A program made the position numbers and the translations under genes. The notes beneath the pieces were generated by a model that was not told the origin of the DNA, ran no database searches, and saw nothing but the letters and a program-made list of their open reading frames with translations. Below, piece by piece: positions 8,407 to 17,024 of a DNA stretch of 64,000 bases. The DNA lies in the IMG/VR virus record IMGVR_UViG_3300024999_000065, positions 28,136 to 92,135 of that record, one strand, 5' to 3'. Source of the DNA: a virus. Position 1 is the stretch's first letter, and every line of letters begins with the position of its first letter.

Positions 8407-8435
8407 ATATTAACATAGAGAGGAATGAATGTCAA
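8407..8435 (-). promoter_or_regulatory. Second, upstream consensus promoter
   Basis: Minus-strand TTGACA (8430-8435), 17-bp spacer, TAATAT (8407-8412). Its transcript would start near 8400 and read through a CAACAA/TTGTTG hairpin before unit 6. Two near-perfect promoters in tandem suggest high expression. Confidence 0.75.
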
Positions 8436-8525
8436 TATATTTATTTTATTATTTTGATATAATTTAAAGTTAAATTAATTCAATTGACGTACAATCCCAC
8501 TATTGTAGTCTTTGTCCCAAAAAGC

Positions 8526-8572
8526 AGAGTATAGTACAGGTACTATCTCTACAAAAACAACACCGTTTTTGT
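8526..8572 (-). terminator. Hairpins ending the PIN-PhoH transcript
   Basis: ACAAAAAC/GTTTTTGT (8551-8558 with 8565-8572) has a U-rich 3' arm on the minus strand just after the PhoH stop. A second stem, AGAG plus ATAGTAC pairing with GTACTAT plus CTCT (8526-8550), follows. Together they plausibly isolate PhoH from the RNA operon. Confidence 0.6.
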
Positions 8573-8584
8573 TCTATTTATTTT

Positions 8585-9868
8585 TTAAATATTCTGTGCA
8601 ATATCAGCAATTGGACTTCTATAAACATTTTTTAATTTCACACAAGAGAAATACTCAGTGCCTTTAAATACATCTATAATTCTCTGCATACCATTTTCTC
8701 TACAATTACGTAAATCCTGCTGTTCTAACATATCTCCTTCTATTATGATCTTACATCCTTCTTTTGCTCTTTGAATAATTGTTCTCATAGTATAAGCATC
8801 TGTATTCTGCCCTTCACTAACAAATAGACAATCATTTTCTGATATTTCAATACCTCTAATATCACTAGTTGGAATTATCATTAATTTACCATTATTAATC
8901 AATGATTCAACTAAATTCATATCACCAAATTTACTCGATAATATACCACCTATACTATTTTGTAAAAGTTTTTCTGTTCTATTTCCGCTATAGAAACCAA
9001 GTTGTTCATTATTTCTTAATTTAACTGGATTAAATACGATTACACATTTACCTATTTTACCAGTATGTATATTTTGCATTATCCAAGATAAAGAAATCAT
9101 CGTTTTAGCTACTCCAGCTTTTCCAAACAATAAAGTTAAATCATTGTTTATTAATGATTCCATTGCTAATATTTGATATTCATCTCTTGGTTTAAAATCA
9201 GGAAAATAAATTGATTTAAATGGTTTATATTTTACAGGAATAAATGTAAAACTTTTATCATTCCACTTCTGTTTATCCACTACATTACCATTCTCATCCC
9301 TAATAATTAAATATTCATTATTTAATAAATCCCATCTATTAATAGGATTCTGATAATGTTCTGCCAATTCTATATTTGATAGAATAACTTCTTTATATCC
9401 ATTATACTTGTCATCACTCTTATCATCCCCATCAAATTTATCACATCTAATACCTAACAATTTACACTTTTGCCTAAATAATAAATCATTACTCAAACCA
9501 ATAATTTCAATACCATTTTCTTTACCGAATTCTTCATTACTAAAATATAGATTATTTAATACTGCAATAATATTATTATCCATACTATCTTTATCAAAAG
9601 ATAAAGGAAGTGTATATTCAAAATTATTTTCTCTAATTACATATTCAATCATGTCTTGATTTGCTTCTATATCTCTACTTGCTTGTCTTGCTTTATATTT
9701 TTTACTTTCATCAGAGGATAATTTGTGTTTGTCTAATTCATTTAGAACGTATCCACTAATCAATATTTTTGTATTGGTATCTTTATACTTATTAAAAATT
9801 TGTGCGGAATTAGACATAAGTACATTCGTATCACAAAAAACTTTAAGTGTTTTTCGTTCTTCTTTCAT
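8585..9868 (-). CDS. PIN domain-PhoH fusion ATPase
   Basis: The N-terminal 150 residues form a PIN nuclease domain: VFCDTNVLM, LNELDKHK and later acidic residues supply the metal site. The C-terminal half is PhoH, with Walker A GKAGVAKT near residue 247 and a Walker B-like LFVSEGQNTD, where Ser replaces the usual Asp, then IIEGDMLEQQD. PIN-PhoH proteins act as RNA helicase-nucleases in known cases. The ATG at 9868 was preferred to 9877 because the latter touches AAAGGA. It lies directly upstream of the RNA array and Ro60-like gene, which hints at joint RNA handling. Confidence 0.85.
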   Translation of the reverse strand: MKEERKTLKVFCDTNVLMSNSAQIFNKYKDTNTKILISGYVLNELDKHKLSSDESKKYKARQASRDIEANQDMIEYVIRENNFEYTLPLSFDKDSMDNNIIAVLNNLYFSNEEFGKENGIEIIGLSNDLLFRQKCKLLGIRCDKFDGDDKSDDKYNGYKEVILSNIELAEHYQNPINRWDLLNNEYLIIRDENGNVVDKQKWNDKSFTFIPVKYKPFKSIYFPDFKPRDEYQILAMESLINNDLTLLFGKAGVAKTMISLSWIMQNIHTGKIGKCVIVFNPVKLRNNEQLGFYSGNRTEKLLQNSIGGILSSKFGDMNLVESLINNGKLMIIPTSDIRGIEISENDCLFVSEGQNTDAYTMRTIIQRAKEGCKIIIEGDMLEQQDLRNCRENGMQRIIDVFKGTEYFSCVKLKNVYRSPIADIAQNI

Positions 9869-9915
9869 AAATTTCATTCCTTTACAGAAAATTTTTATTA
9901 CTACTTATTTAGTTT

Positions 9916-10098
9916 TTATTTGTTGCTAAATTTTAGTTTATCCATCAGTACATTTACCATATAATCAGGAACATAATACCTTTTCCTATGTTTCTTGCGT
10001 TTTGATGTGATACTTAAATCAGGATACTTACCCATTTCCATTTTGAGTATATTGTGTTTTATTAGTAAATCTTTCTCTTCTTTTGTGACTTGTTTCAA
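9916..10098 (-). CDS. Small basic protein, 60 aa
   Basis: The ORF begins at a TTG behind AAAAGGAG. It is rich in Lys/Arg (ITSKRKKHRKRYYVPDYM), suggesting nucleic-acid contact, but matches no family I recognise. It precedes PIN-PhoH and may share its transcript. A palindrome, ACTCATCATGAGT, lies at 10167-10179 upstream and could be an operator. Confidence 0.5.
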   Translation of the reverse strand: MKQVTKEEKDLLIKHNILKMEMGKYPDLSITSKRKKHRKRYYVPDYMVNVLMDKLKFSNK

Positions 10099-10192
10099 GT
10101 TAAATTTAATTCTCCTTTTATATTGAATTTTTATTTAGTTTTTTGTTTTGTATTTAATTAGCATTCACTCATCATGAGTAAATTTATTTGTC

Positions 10193-10230
10193 AAAATAAA
10201 AAGAGAGCAAGGTATTAACCAAACTCTCTT
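10193..10230 (-). terminator. Terminator after the RNA polymerase gene
   Basis: Minus-strand AAGAGAG/CTCTCTT (10224-10230 with 10201-10207) followed by TTTATTTTG. It ends the transcript containing the polymerase 3' exon. Confidence 0.8.
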
Positions 10231-10408
10231 CCGCATAAATCCGTTCCAACTTTAATTAATATTTTATTATTAATAAGGTATAGACTCTCCTTAAAAGACT
10301 ATTATCTATAAATGATTAATAAACAATCAATAAGTGTTAATATTACTTTGTTTATTACAATAATATATAATATTTTATAAAATATAATATATTAAACAAA
10401 CCCTTTAT

Positions 10409-11438
10409 TTATAGAAGTTTACTGGTAGTTTCTAATTGCGTAACATTTTTATTTCTCATTTTTCTCATTCTTAATTTAGCATTACTTCTTTCTTGTTTTC
10501 TTCTAATTTCCTTCCAGCAAATGGAGCAAAATTTTTGACGATTATTTGTAGGTTTGATTAATTTATTACAATTCTTGCATTGAATATAACCTTCAGATAA
10601 TTTTTTATTAATATTAATTATTATATTATCTACAATTACATCGCCAAAACTAGACCATAGAGTAGTTTTATAATTGCTTTTTTTATTCTTATATAAATAT
10701 TCAATTAATACATCAGTAATATACTTTTTATTATTATTAATACTAAGAATATCTTCTCTGATTGTTTTATACATATAAATAATATTTTTTACCTTGTCAT
10801 TATCGTCTTCTTTTTTATTAATTATAAAATATTTTTTTAAATCTAATTCATTATACTTATCTATAATCTTTATTGCACTATCAATTGTAATATCTATATT
10901 ATTACTACTCATAAGCATTTTATAATCAAACTTATTTAATCCTATTGATTTAAAATTAATTCTAGTATTAGGAATAATATCTTGCAACATATTTACTGTA
11001 CTATTATTTCTTTTCTCTACTTGTTTGATTGTTTTATTTTTTGCATATATAAAAAAATTAGGAAGTTTGTTTTTAGTATATTGTCGTATCTTTTTATTTA
11101 ACTTTATTGGTCTTTTAGGTTTATATAATGTCTTTGCATAATCTATAATAAAATTATTCTCCATACATAATAATTTTATTATATTTAAATCAACATCTTC
11201 ACTATTCCAAATTTTAGAAATATCATTACTAATTATACCAATATTACCACCTTTATATGCTGAAATTAAACCGTTATATATAGTTAAATCATTTATTTTT
11301 TCTTTACTTGCGGTTTTCATTTCATAATAAAGTGGAACTATATTTTTCATATTTCGTTCTGCAATATTTACAAGGTCTTTTTCAGCAATTACTAAAGACT
11401 TATCTCCATCTACCATGTTATCCATACTTTCATATGGC
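10409..11438 (-). CDS. YonO/QDE-1-like RNA polymerase, 3' exon (catalytic loop and C-terminus)
   Basis: This segment opens PYESMDNMVDGDKSLVIAEKDL, which fits the D-x-D-G-D metal loop of cellular RdRP and YonO-type single-chain RNA polymerases; the first Asp of the usual motif appears as Met. The C-terminus adds a small zinc finger (CKNC...CSIC) and a basic tail. It has no convincing start of its own: the GTG at the boundary lies inside the intron end. It is best read as joined to 12445-14166 after splicing, giving a protein of about 900 residues. Homology is judged by motif, not by search. Confidence 0.65.
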
Positions 11439-11439
11439 A

Positions 11440-12449
11440 CAGACTATATCTTCATAATAATATATCTCAATACTATTATGCTTGGCGTTTCGAGTTATGA
11501 TTTTCACATAATCTCTACTCTACTCGGTTATTCAGAAATATTTTTCAATTTCTTATCCTTTCGATAGTCGTTAGAGGTTATTGGTCTATTCTTTATAACT
11601 ATAATTTAATAAATTTAAATCCCTTATATGGTGTGTCAAATTTAATGCTTCTTCTAATTCCAACCCTTATAACTTCTGGATTGTTTGAAAAACCATGATT
11701 TTTATGTAAATATTCACAACATAAACCTATATAATCAAATTCTTTTACAAAATTTATATTATCATCATATAATTGTATTTTTGTTGACATTCCATTTTGT
11801 ATTCCTTTTCTTGATTGTTTTTCTAATGCTAATTGTGGATTTTCCTTATATTTTATTTTTAAAGTATTATTGTTATAATTAGGATTAGAAGAACCATTTT
11901 TATTCTTATTAACATTAATCAACCAATCATCATATTTATCTCCCATTCTTTCTTTTGGAGAAATTCCAAATTGACTATTTTGTTCTCCTTTATGTTTTTC
12001 GGACATTGCTCTTTTTGTTGATTCAGAATGTGTATACCCACTAATACCTTCACCACCATTTGTATAATTACAATTACATTGATTAATTAATTTGTATTTA
12101 GCAATAGTATCAATTTCTAGTTTAAATGCTTCATCTTCTTTTAAATTAGAATATATTATTCTAACATTGCAATTGTATTTATTTTTATAATTTATAAAGT
12201 GTTTATTTCTAACAGATTTAGTAGATAATTTATATCTTCCATCAATTCCTTTACCAACATAAAAAACATATCCTGTATCAATATTATACCATTCATATAT
12301 GTAATAATTATTTTTTACTTTTAAACCTCCTCTAAGTTTAAAAGAATAGACCAATCTTCCTACGGGATTGTCGGTGACATTACTCAGTACGATTTCCCCG
12401 TTAGCCATATAACTATTTTTTTAATGTTATATGACACCCTATTTTTATA
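11440..12449 (-). ncRNA. Group I self-splicing intron (splice sites approximate)
   Basis: Minus-strand hallmarks: a P1-like ACCT/GGGT pairing at the 5' end with a terminal U-G pair; P2 GTCATATAAC/GTTATATGGC; P/Q strings AACGGGGAAATC and AATCCCGTAGG forming P4; R string CTAACGACTAT (11564-11569 core) and S string AAGATATAGTC (11442-11452), giving a 6-bp P7 GACTAT/ATAGTC. It separates the two halves of the polymerase gene and carries a GIY-YIG ORF. The exact splice bases could not be fixed while keeping frame and a terminal G, so the ends are uncertain by about 10 nt. Confidence 0.85.
11599..12408 (-). CDS. Intron-encoded GIY-YIG homing endonuclease
   Basis: YYIYEWYN then GYVFYVGKG form the GIY-YIG core, starting near residue 33. 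NUMOD-like DNA-binding repeats follow (HSESTKRAMSEKHKG, GSSNPNY). The enzyme cuts intronless alleles and spreads the intron. The first 25-30 codons from the ATG at 12408 overlap the intron core, so the real start is probably after the GGAGG at 12326-12330; no standard start codon lies there in frame. Confidence 0.85.
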   Translation of the reverse strand: MANGEIVLSNVTDNPVGRLVYSFKLRGGLKVKNNYYIYEWYNIDTGYVFYVGKGIDGRYKLSTKSVRNKHFINYKNKYNCNVRIIYSNLKEDEAFKLEIDTIAKYKLINQCNCNYTNGGEGISGYTHSESTKRAMSEKHKGEQNSQFGISPKERMGDKYDDWLINVNKNKNGSSNPNYNNNTLKIKYKENPQLALEKQSRKGIQNGMSTKIQLYDDNINFVKEFDYIGLCCEYLHKNHGFSNNPEVIRVGIRRSIKFDTPYKGFKFIKL

Positions 12450-14166
12450 GGTTAGCCAAGTTTTTATTCGACATATAATGTCTATCGAATTGTAATATTT
12501 TTGAAATTAAATCATGACAACTAGTATATACACCATTTGTAATAAACCAATTATCTTTTTTATCATCTATAATATTCTTTCTTATCGCATGTTCTCTGAA
12601 AAGATGTGGACTTCTCACACAATCTAATTTTTCAATATCTTTATATAATTTACAATATACTTCACCATCTTTAAGTAAACCTTTTGGTTCTTTTTTTAAA
12701 ATAAACCACTCACAAAATGAATACAAGTCAGGTATGATAAAAGTATAATTACTAAGTTGTTCTATTTTAGCTGACCATGCCTTTCTTACCATACTTTTCT
12801 TTACATTTTTCAAAATCTCTTTACTATATACATCACTCAATAATTCAGGATAAATTTCTATTGCTTGTTGTAAATAATTTTTATCATTATTCGATTTAGT
12901 TACCCCTAATACTTTTAACATGGTTTTTCTATCATTACCTATATTTAATATATCTTTTTTAGTTTTATAACAAAGTTTTTCTAATTCATTATATGTAATA
13001 TCTGTTAATGATTGAAGTATCTGATAACTAATCTCTGCATTATTAAATAAATCACCTTCTTCATTACATTTACCTGCTTGACAATGATAATATTTGTAAT
13101 TTTCTTTATAAATATCCCAACCATATTTTATTACTTTATTATTTTCATCTAATATATTAGGGTAGTATTTCCACATTTTAAACTGACTTTTTACAAAGAT
13201 AACTTCTATATCATCTTTTAATAAATCCCATTCTTTACCAAAAATATCTTTAACTTTACCATAATATTTATTATTATTTGTATTTTCATTTGCTTTATGT
13301 ATAAAAGAATCAAATAAAAATGGAGATAATAAACCTTTTATCCAAGGTAGACGCACCATCATATTTTTTTTAGATACTCTTGGTAATATCATTCCGCAAC
13401 CATCCGTATGTGTAATTGGAACTTTCATTGTTTTTCTTGTGACTTCATAACTTATATCACTAATAAAATCTACTTCACCTTCAACTAATGTTTCCATATC
13501 TTCAACAACAATTGCTTTATCAATATTAAAATCTGTCCATTCATCTGTTGCAGAATTACACAAAGCTAAATATGCAAGATATTTATTAATGTTAACTCCT
13601 TCTAATTTATTAATATTATCAATTGTTAATCCACACATTAATGTATTTTGATATTTTTTAAATAAACTTTCTTTAATAAAAACTGATTTTTTTGTTCTAA
13701 TTTGTCCAGCAGAGGAGGAAAAATAAATATACTTTTCTCCTCCATAAATAAAACCATTAAGAACAATATCTTTAAGTACATCAAAAAAATAAGTCTGAAC
13801 AATAAAAATATCTGTAGTAAGTTTATCTATAGGTATTTTTAATGTCCTAGTTAAAACTGAATCAAACATAGAAATTACTTTATGAACACTTAAGCAATCT
13901 TTATTTAAAAATCTAATATCAATATTACATCTTAATTCATTCTTAAGTTTATCTTTAAGATTTCTAATTCTTCTATTTGCATTTGTTATATATTTATCTA
14001 ATTTATTTAATGTTATATTGTCTAAATTCTTTTTATTTCTTTTTTCTCTCAAAGTCTTTCTAAATAAATATATTTTATTTAATTGCTTATGTATTTTCAT
14101 TTCTTTTTCATTATAAAAACAACTTGTATCAACCATATATAAATGTATTTGTTTATCTAGTGCCAA
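12445..14166 (-). CDS. YonO/QDE-1-like RNA polymerase, 5' exon
   Basis: This 573-aa reading frame contains HTDGCGMILP, then MVRLPWIKGLLSPF, EVIFVKSQFKMWKYY and VRSPHLFREHA, in the order seen in RdRP-like two-barrel polymerases (DG-x-G, Q/R-x-KG, SQfk and R-x-P-h-h segments). It stops just before the metal-binding loop, which lies in the next exon. In SPbeta, YonO transcribes phage genes, so this enzyme may drive part of this element. The TTG start at 14166 follows GGAGG. The last codons (NKNLANL) partly belong to the intron. Confidence 0.65.
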   Translation of the reverse strand: MALDKQIHLYMVDTSCFYNEKEMKIHKQLNKIYLFRKTLREKRNKKNLDNITLNKLDKYITNANRRIRNLKDKLKNELRCNIDIRFLNKDCLSVHKVISMFDSVLTRTLKIPIDKLTTDIFIVQTYFFDVLKDIVLNGFIYGGEKYIYFSSSAGQIRTKKSVFIKESLFKKYQNTLMCGLTIDNINKLEGVNINKYLAYLALCNSATDEWTDFNIDKAIVVEDMETLVEGEVDFISDISYEVTRKTMKVPITHTDGCGMILPRVSKKNMMVRLPWIKGLLSPFLFDSFIHKANENTNNNKYYGKVKDIFGKEWDLLKDDIEVIFVKSQFKMWKYYPNILDENNKVIKYGWDIYKENYKYYHCQAGKCNEEGDLFNNAEISYQILQSLTDITYNELEKLCYKTKKDILNIGNDRKTMLKVLGVTKSNNDKNYLQQAIEIYPELLSDVYSKEILKNVKKSMVRKAWSAKIEQLSNYTFIIPDLYSFCEWFILKKEPKGLLKDGEVYCKLYKDIEKLDCVRSPHLFREHAIRKNIIDDKKDNWFITNGVYTSCHDLISKILQFDRHYMSNKNLANL

Positions 14167-14183
14167 ATATATTGCCCTCCTTT

Positions 14184-14864
14184 TTAATAAATATCAAAAT
14201 TATAGTCAGGTAATTTTATATTTAATTTATTAATTGCATCAATAATAGTTTTTTGTGTTTTTACATCATCACAATAATTATAAAAAATATAATTCGCAAT
14301 TGCTCTTTTCTTAGTATCTTCTTCATCTAAACCTAAATATTTTAAAAACTCTATTAACTCATAATTAATATCATTATATTCTAAATTCAAATAATTCATT
14401 AATTTTAACAAATCATCCAAATAAAAGTATTCTAAATTATAGATAATATCTGTTTCATCTTCTTCTCTATAATTATCTAAATAATACATTATAGATTCAT
14501 CACCATCCCAATCAGGATATTCATGTTCTGGTGTGAAGTTATCATATTCATAACTATTGCAACTTTCTTCAAATTCTTTTTCTGCTTCTATCAAACATAA
14601 TTTAACTAAATTTAAATTTTCAATATTAAAAATTCTTCCTTCATCTATTTTGTATAATTTTTCTGTAATTATTTCATTTTCTTTTTGTCCATAATATGAA
14701 AAAACTATTTCTTTATCATTATCTAAATAATTTATAAATTGAACCTCAACAAAACCTTTAACCTTACCACCTTTTAATTTATTAATTACTTTAAACTTAA
14801 CAATTTTTTCTTCATCTATTGTATAATATTCTTTTCCTATTTTTAAATCTTTTAAATTTATCAT
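14184..14864 (-). CDS. Acidic protein of unknown function, 226 aa
   Basis: The first 70 residues look like a small beta domain (KIGKEYYTIDEEKIVKFKVINK); the rest is acidic and helical with many Asp, Glu, Tyr and Asn. No catalytic motif was seen. The start ATG follows AAAAGGAG. It lies immediately upstream of the polymerase 5' exon and is probably co-transcribed with it, so a transcription accessory role is possible but unproven. Confidence 0.6.
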   Translation of the reverse strand: MINLKDLKIGKEYYTIDEEKIVKFKVINKLKGGKVKGFVEVQFINYLDNDKEIVFSYYGQKENEIITEKLYKIDEGRIFNIENLNLVKLCLIEAEKEFEESCNSYEYDNFTPEHEYPDWDGDESIMYYLDNYREEDETDIIYNLEYFYLDDLLKLMNYLNLEYNDINYELIEFLKYLGLDEEDTKKRAIANYIFYNYCDDVKTQKTIIDAINKLNIKLPDYNFDIY

Positions 14865-14910
14865 AATATAATCTCCTTTTAAAATTTATATTTATAAAAT
14901 ATTTAGTTTA

Positions 14911-14939
14911 GTACAAGAGATATTTCACTCTTGTACTAA
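14911..14939 (-). terminator. Hairpin, probable terminator or attenuator
   Basis: Perfect 10-bp stem AGTACAAGAG/CTCTTGTACT. On the minus strand it follows the stop at 14975 by 35 nt. The downstream tail is A/T mixed rather than a clean U-run, so it could be an attenuator. Confidence 0.5.
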
Positions 14940-14974
14940 CGTCTATCTAATCACTATCTCCTAATCCCAACTAA

Positions 14975-15415
14975 CTAACAATCCATCATATAATCATTAA
15001 ACCTCTCATAAACTTCTTCTTTCCCAATCCCATATATACTTTCACACTTCTGTATAATTCCACCTTGTATCCATTCAAAAACATTTCTACTCTCAAACTT
15101 ATTGTCAATATAAAATGGTTGACTACCTTTGAATTCCAACATCATACCTACACTTTCATTTCTAACTCCATGACCTTTAACTAAATAATTATATTGTGAG
15201 AAAATAACTTCTAACCACAATTCACATCTTAATTCATCCTTAAAACACTTCATATTATCATCCATATATTCTATATACTCTGCTTTAACTTTTATATTAT
15301 TAGAAATTTCTTCACCAAAAGTTTCTACTACAAAATTATGTAATTTTTCTTCCATAATTGTTTCAATTTCATCTAAATCATATTCAGATACAATAAAATT
15401 CTTGTCAATAGTCAT
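14975..15415 (-). CDS. Hypothetical protein, 146 aa
   Basis: A mixed alpha/beta protein (MTIDKNFIVSEYDLDEIETIM at the start, MMLEFKGSQPFYIDNKFESR in the middle) with no recognised motif. It is first of the run toward the polymerase, downstream of the coiled-coil gene at 15450-15926. The region around its ATG has a weak ribosome site. Confidence 0.6.
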   Translation of the reverse strand: MTIDKNFIVSEYDLDEIETIMEEKLHNFVVETFGEEISNNIKVKAEYIEYMDDNMKCFKDELRCELWLEVIFSQYNYLVKGHGVRNESVGMMLEFKGSQPFYIDNKFESRNVFEWIQGGIIQKCESIYGIGKEEVYERFNDYMMDC

Positions 15416-15449
15416 AATATTAATCTTCTTTATTATTTATAATTTATAT

Positions 15450-15926
15450 TTATTGTGTTTTATCTGTCGTTAAACTAATCAAATCCATCATCAACTTTTT
15501 ATCTTTCTCACTCATATAATTAACTTTATGTACAACATCAATCAACTTTTCAATAGAATAAGTCGATATACCACTTAAAGCATTGCTAACTTCTTTAATC
15601 TGACTAGTAACCTTTTCTAACTCAGGTTTTAATTGTGTAATCTTATTTTTCAATTTATAAATCTTCTCATCATGCTCTCCCCATAATTCTTCTAATACTT
15701 TTTGCTGTTCATCATAAACTTTTTTAAGTTCAGTTTTATAAGTTAAACCAAATGATTTCAATCTTAATAAATCATCATCTAAACTTTCAATACTATTTTG
15801 AATATCTAATTTTCTTTCTTTAATTAATTTATCAACAAAATTCTTTCTATTATCATCTAAATCTAATTCTTTAAACATTTCTGCTTGTTCTTTTGTGACC
15901 CAAATTAATTCTCTGTTATCACTCAT
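15450..15926 (-). CDS. Coiled-coil protein, 158 aa
   Basis: Residues about 35-120 are heptad-like with many Leu, Lys and Glu, predicting a long coiled coil; the C-terminal part (VHKVNYMSEKDKKLMMDLI) looks like a short helical bundle. It may oligomerise or bridge partners. Start ATG follows AAAGGAG. No family was recognised. Confidence 0.6.
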   Translation of the reverse strand: MSDNRELIWVTKEQAEMFKELDLDDNRKNFVDKLIKERKLDIQNSIESLDDDLLRLKSFGLTYKTELKKVYDEQQKVLEELWGEHDEKIYKLKNKITQLKPELEKVTSQIKEVSNALSGISTYSIEKLIDVVHKVNYMSEKDKKLMMDLISLTTDKTQ

Positions 15927-15980
15927 AATATAATCTCCTTTATTTATATTTATTATTTTAAATTTATATATAAATACTAC

Positions 15981-16205
15981 TTAATATCCTATAATTTCTA
16001 GAATTAATAAATAATTCTCCTTATAAAATTCACTTCTGCATATCTTATCACAGAATAAATTGTTATCTACATCTTTCACAATATCTCTATCCTTACTATC
16101 TAATTCCTTTAAACAATTAGCACAAAAATATGTATTATCACTATTACTATCATTAATCTCTTTAAATCCATTACTCCTTTCAATTATATTATTATTTTGT
16201 CCCAT
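15981..16205 (-). CDS. Small zinc-finger protein, 74 aa
   Basis: CANC near residue 29 and CDKIC near 53 suggest one zinc knuckle similar to MYM/FCS-type fingers (YFCANCLKEL...FCDKICRSEF). It overlaps the upstream gene's end by 14 nt, implying translational coupling. The role is unknown. Confidence 0.6.
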   Translation of the reverse strand: MGQNNNIIERSNGFKEINDSNSDNTYFCANCLKELDSKDRDIVKDVDNNLFCDKICRSEFYKENYLLILEIIGY

Positions 16206-16581
16206 ATAAATTCTCTACTCCTTGCTTCCTACCCATATCATCTAAAATTTCACTACTAATTTCAATATCTACAAAATCATCACAATTATTAAATAGCACT
16301 GATTCTAAATCCTCACTATTAACATGATAACTAAGCAATCCATTTTTATCATCAATCTTATTTAATAGTCTGCCTGATTCATTAAATAATATCTTACAAC
16401 CTTTCATAATTTTAATTTCTATTTGATTATTTGAAGAGTAGCATATATTATATAATATGTCTGATATGTTGATTGTTGATTTAGTAGTGGGGGAGTATGA
16501 TGTATAAATATTTCCGTCATTATAAATAAGTTTCCCACTATAAACATGTAAATTCTTACTTATTGTTTTATTATTACCCAT
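16192..16581 (-). CDS. Hypothetical protein, 129 aa
   Basis: No motif recognised. The sequence alternates short strands (KLIYNDGNIYTSYS, IKIMKGCKILFNESG), suggesting a small beta-rich fold. It overlaps the zinc-finger gene and follows a strong hairpin at 16635-16680. Confidence 0.55.
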   Translation of the reverse strand: MGNNKTISKNLHVYSGKLIYNDGNIYTSYSPTTKSTINISDILYNICYSSNNQIEIKIMKGCKILFNESGRLLNKIDDKNGLLSYHVNSEDLESVLFNNCDDFVDIEISSEILDDMGRKQGVENLYGTK

Positions 16582-16634
16582 ATGTAATTCCTTCTTTCTA
16601 TTTTATTTATTTTTATAATCTATGAAATTTATTT

Positions 16635-16680
16635 TAGTGATTTACAAAGTGAAATTTAAACATTGCTTTGTAAATCACTA
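16635..16680 (-). promoter_or_regulatory. Long perfect hairpin between genes
   Basis: A 15-bp perfect stem, TAGTGATTTACAAAG with its complement, and a 16-nt loop. No U-run follows on either strand, so it is not a classic terminator. It may stabilise mRNA or bind a protein. Confidence 0.5.
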
Positions 16681-16692
16681 GCCTTACATCAA

Positions 16693-16950
16693 TCACAATT
16701 CATGCAATGTATTTCTAACTCTTCTTACTAACCAAAACCATTTTTCTGTTTCATATTTCTGTCTAAGCAAATCATCAATATCAAACCAATAACTTTTAAA
16801 ATTGCCACCATTCATAAATTTAACCATTGCTAAATATGCTTCATCACTTGTTAATTTATTGTTTTCATGTTCTTCATTAAGAATTTTAGCACTATTCATT
16901 ACTATTGGTGCTTTTCTAGCAACAGTTTTTACACGGTCTATTCTTAGCAT
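16693..16950 (-). CDS. Hypothetical protein, 85 aa
   Basis: Mostly helical (VMNSAKILNEEHENNKLTSDEAYLAMVKFMNGG) with an aromatic, basic C-terminus (KWFWLVRRVRNTLHEL). The ATG at 16950 was preferred over the GTG at 16959 because it lies 9 nt from GAGG. No known family. Confidence 0.55.
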   Translation of the reverse strand: MLRIDRVKTVARKAPIVMNSAKILNEEHENNKLTSDEAYLAMVKFMNGGNFKSYWFDIDDLLRQKYETEKWFWLVRRVRNTLHEL

Positions 16951-17024
16951 AATAATCACCTCAAGGATATTATACCACTTATTATTATATTTATCAATAT
17001 GTATTTTTATTTTATGTATAATAA

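Noticed and set aside
10409-12408. The polymerase interruption as an intein
   Set aside because: No Hint-domain sequence is seen, stop codons separate the frames, and group I core strings are present.
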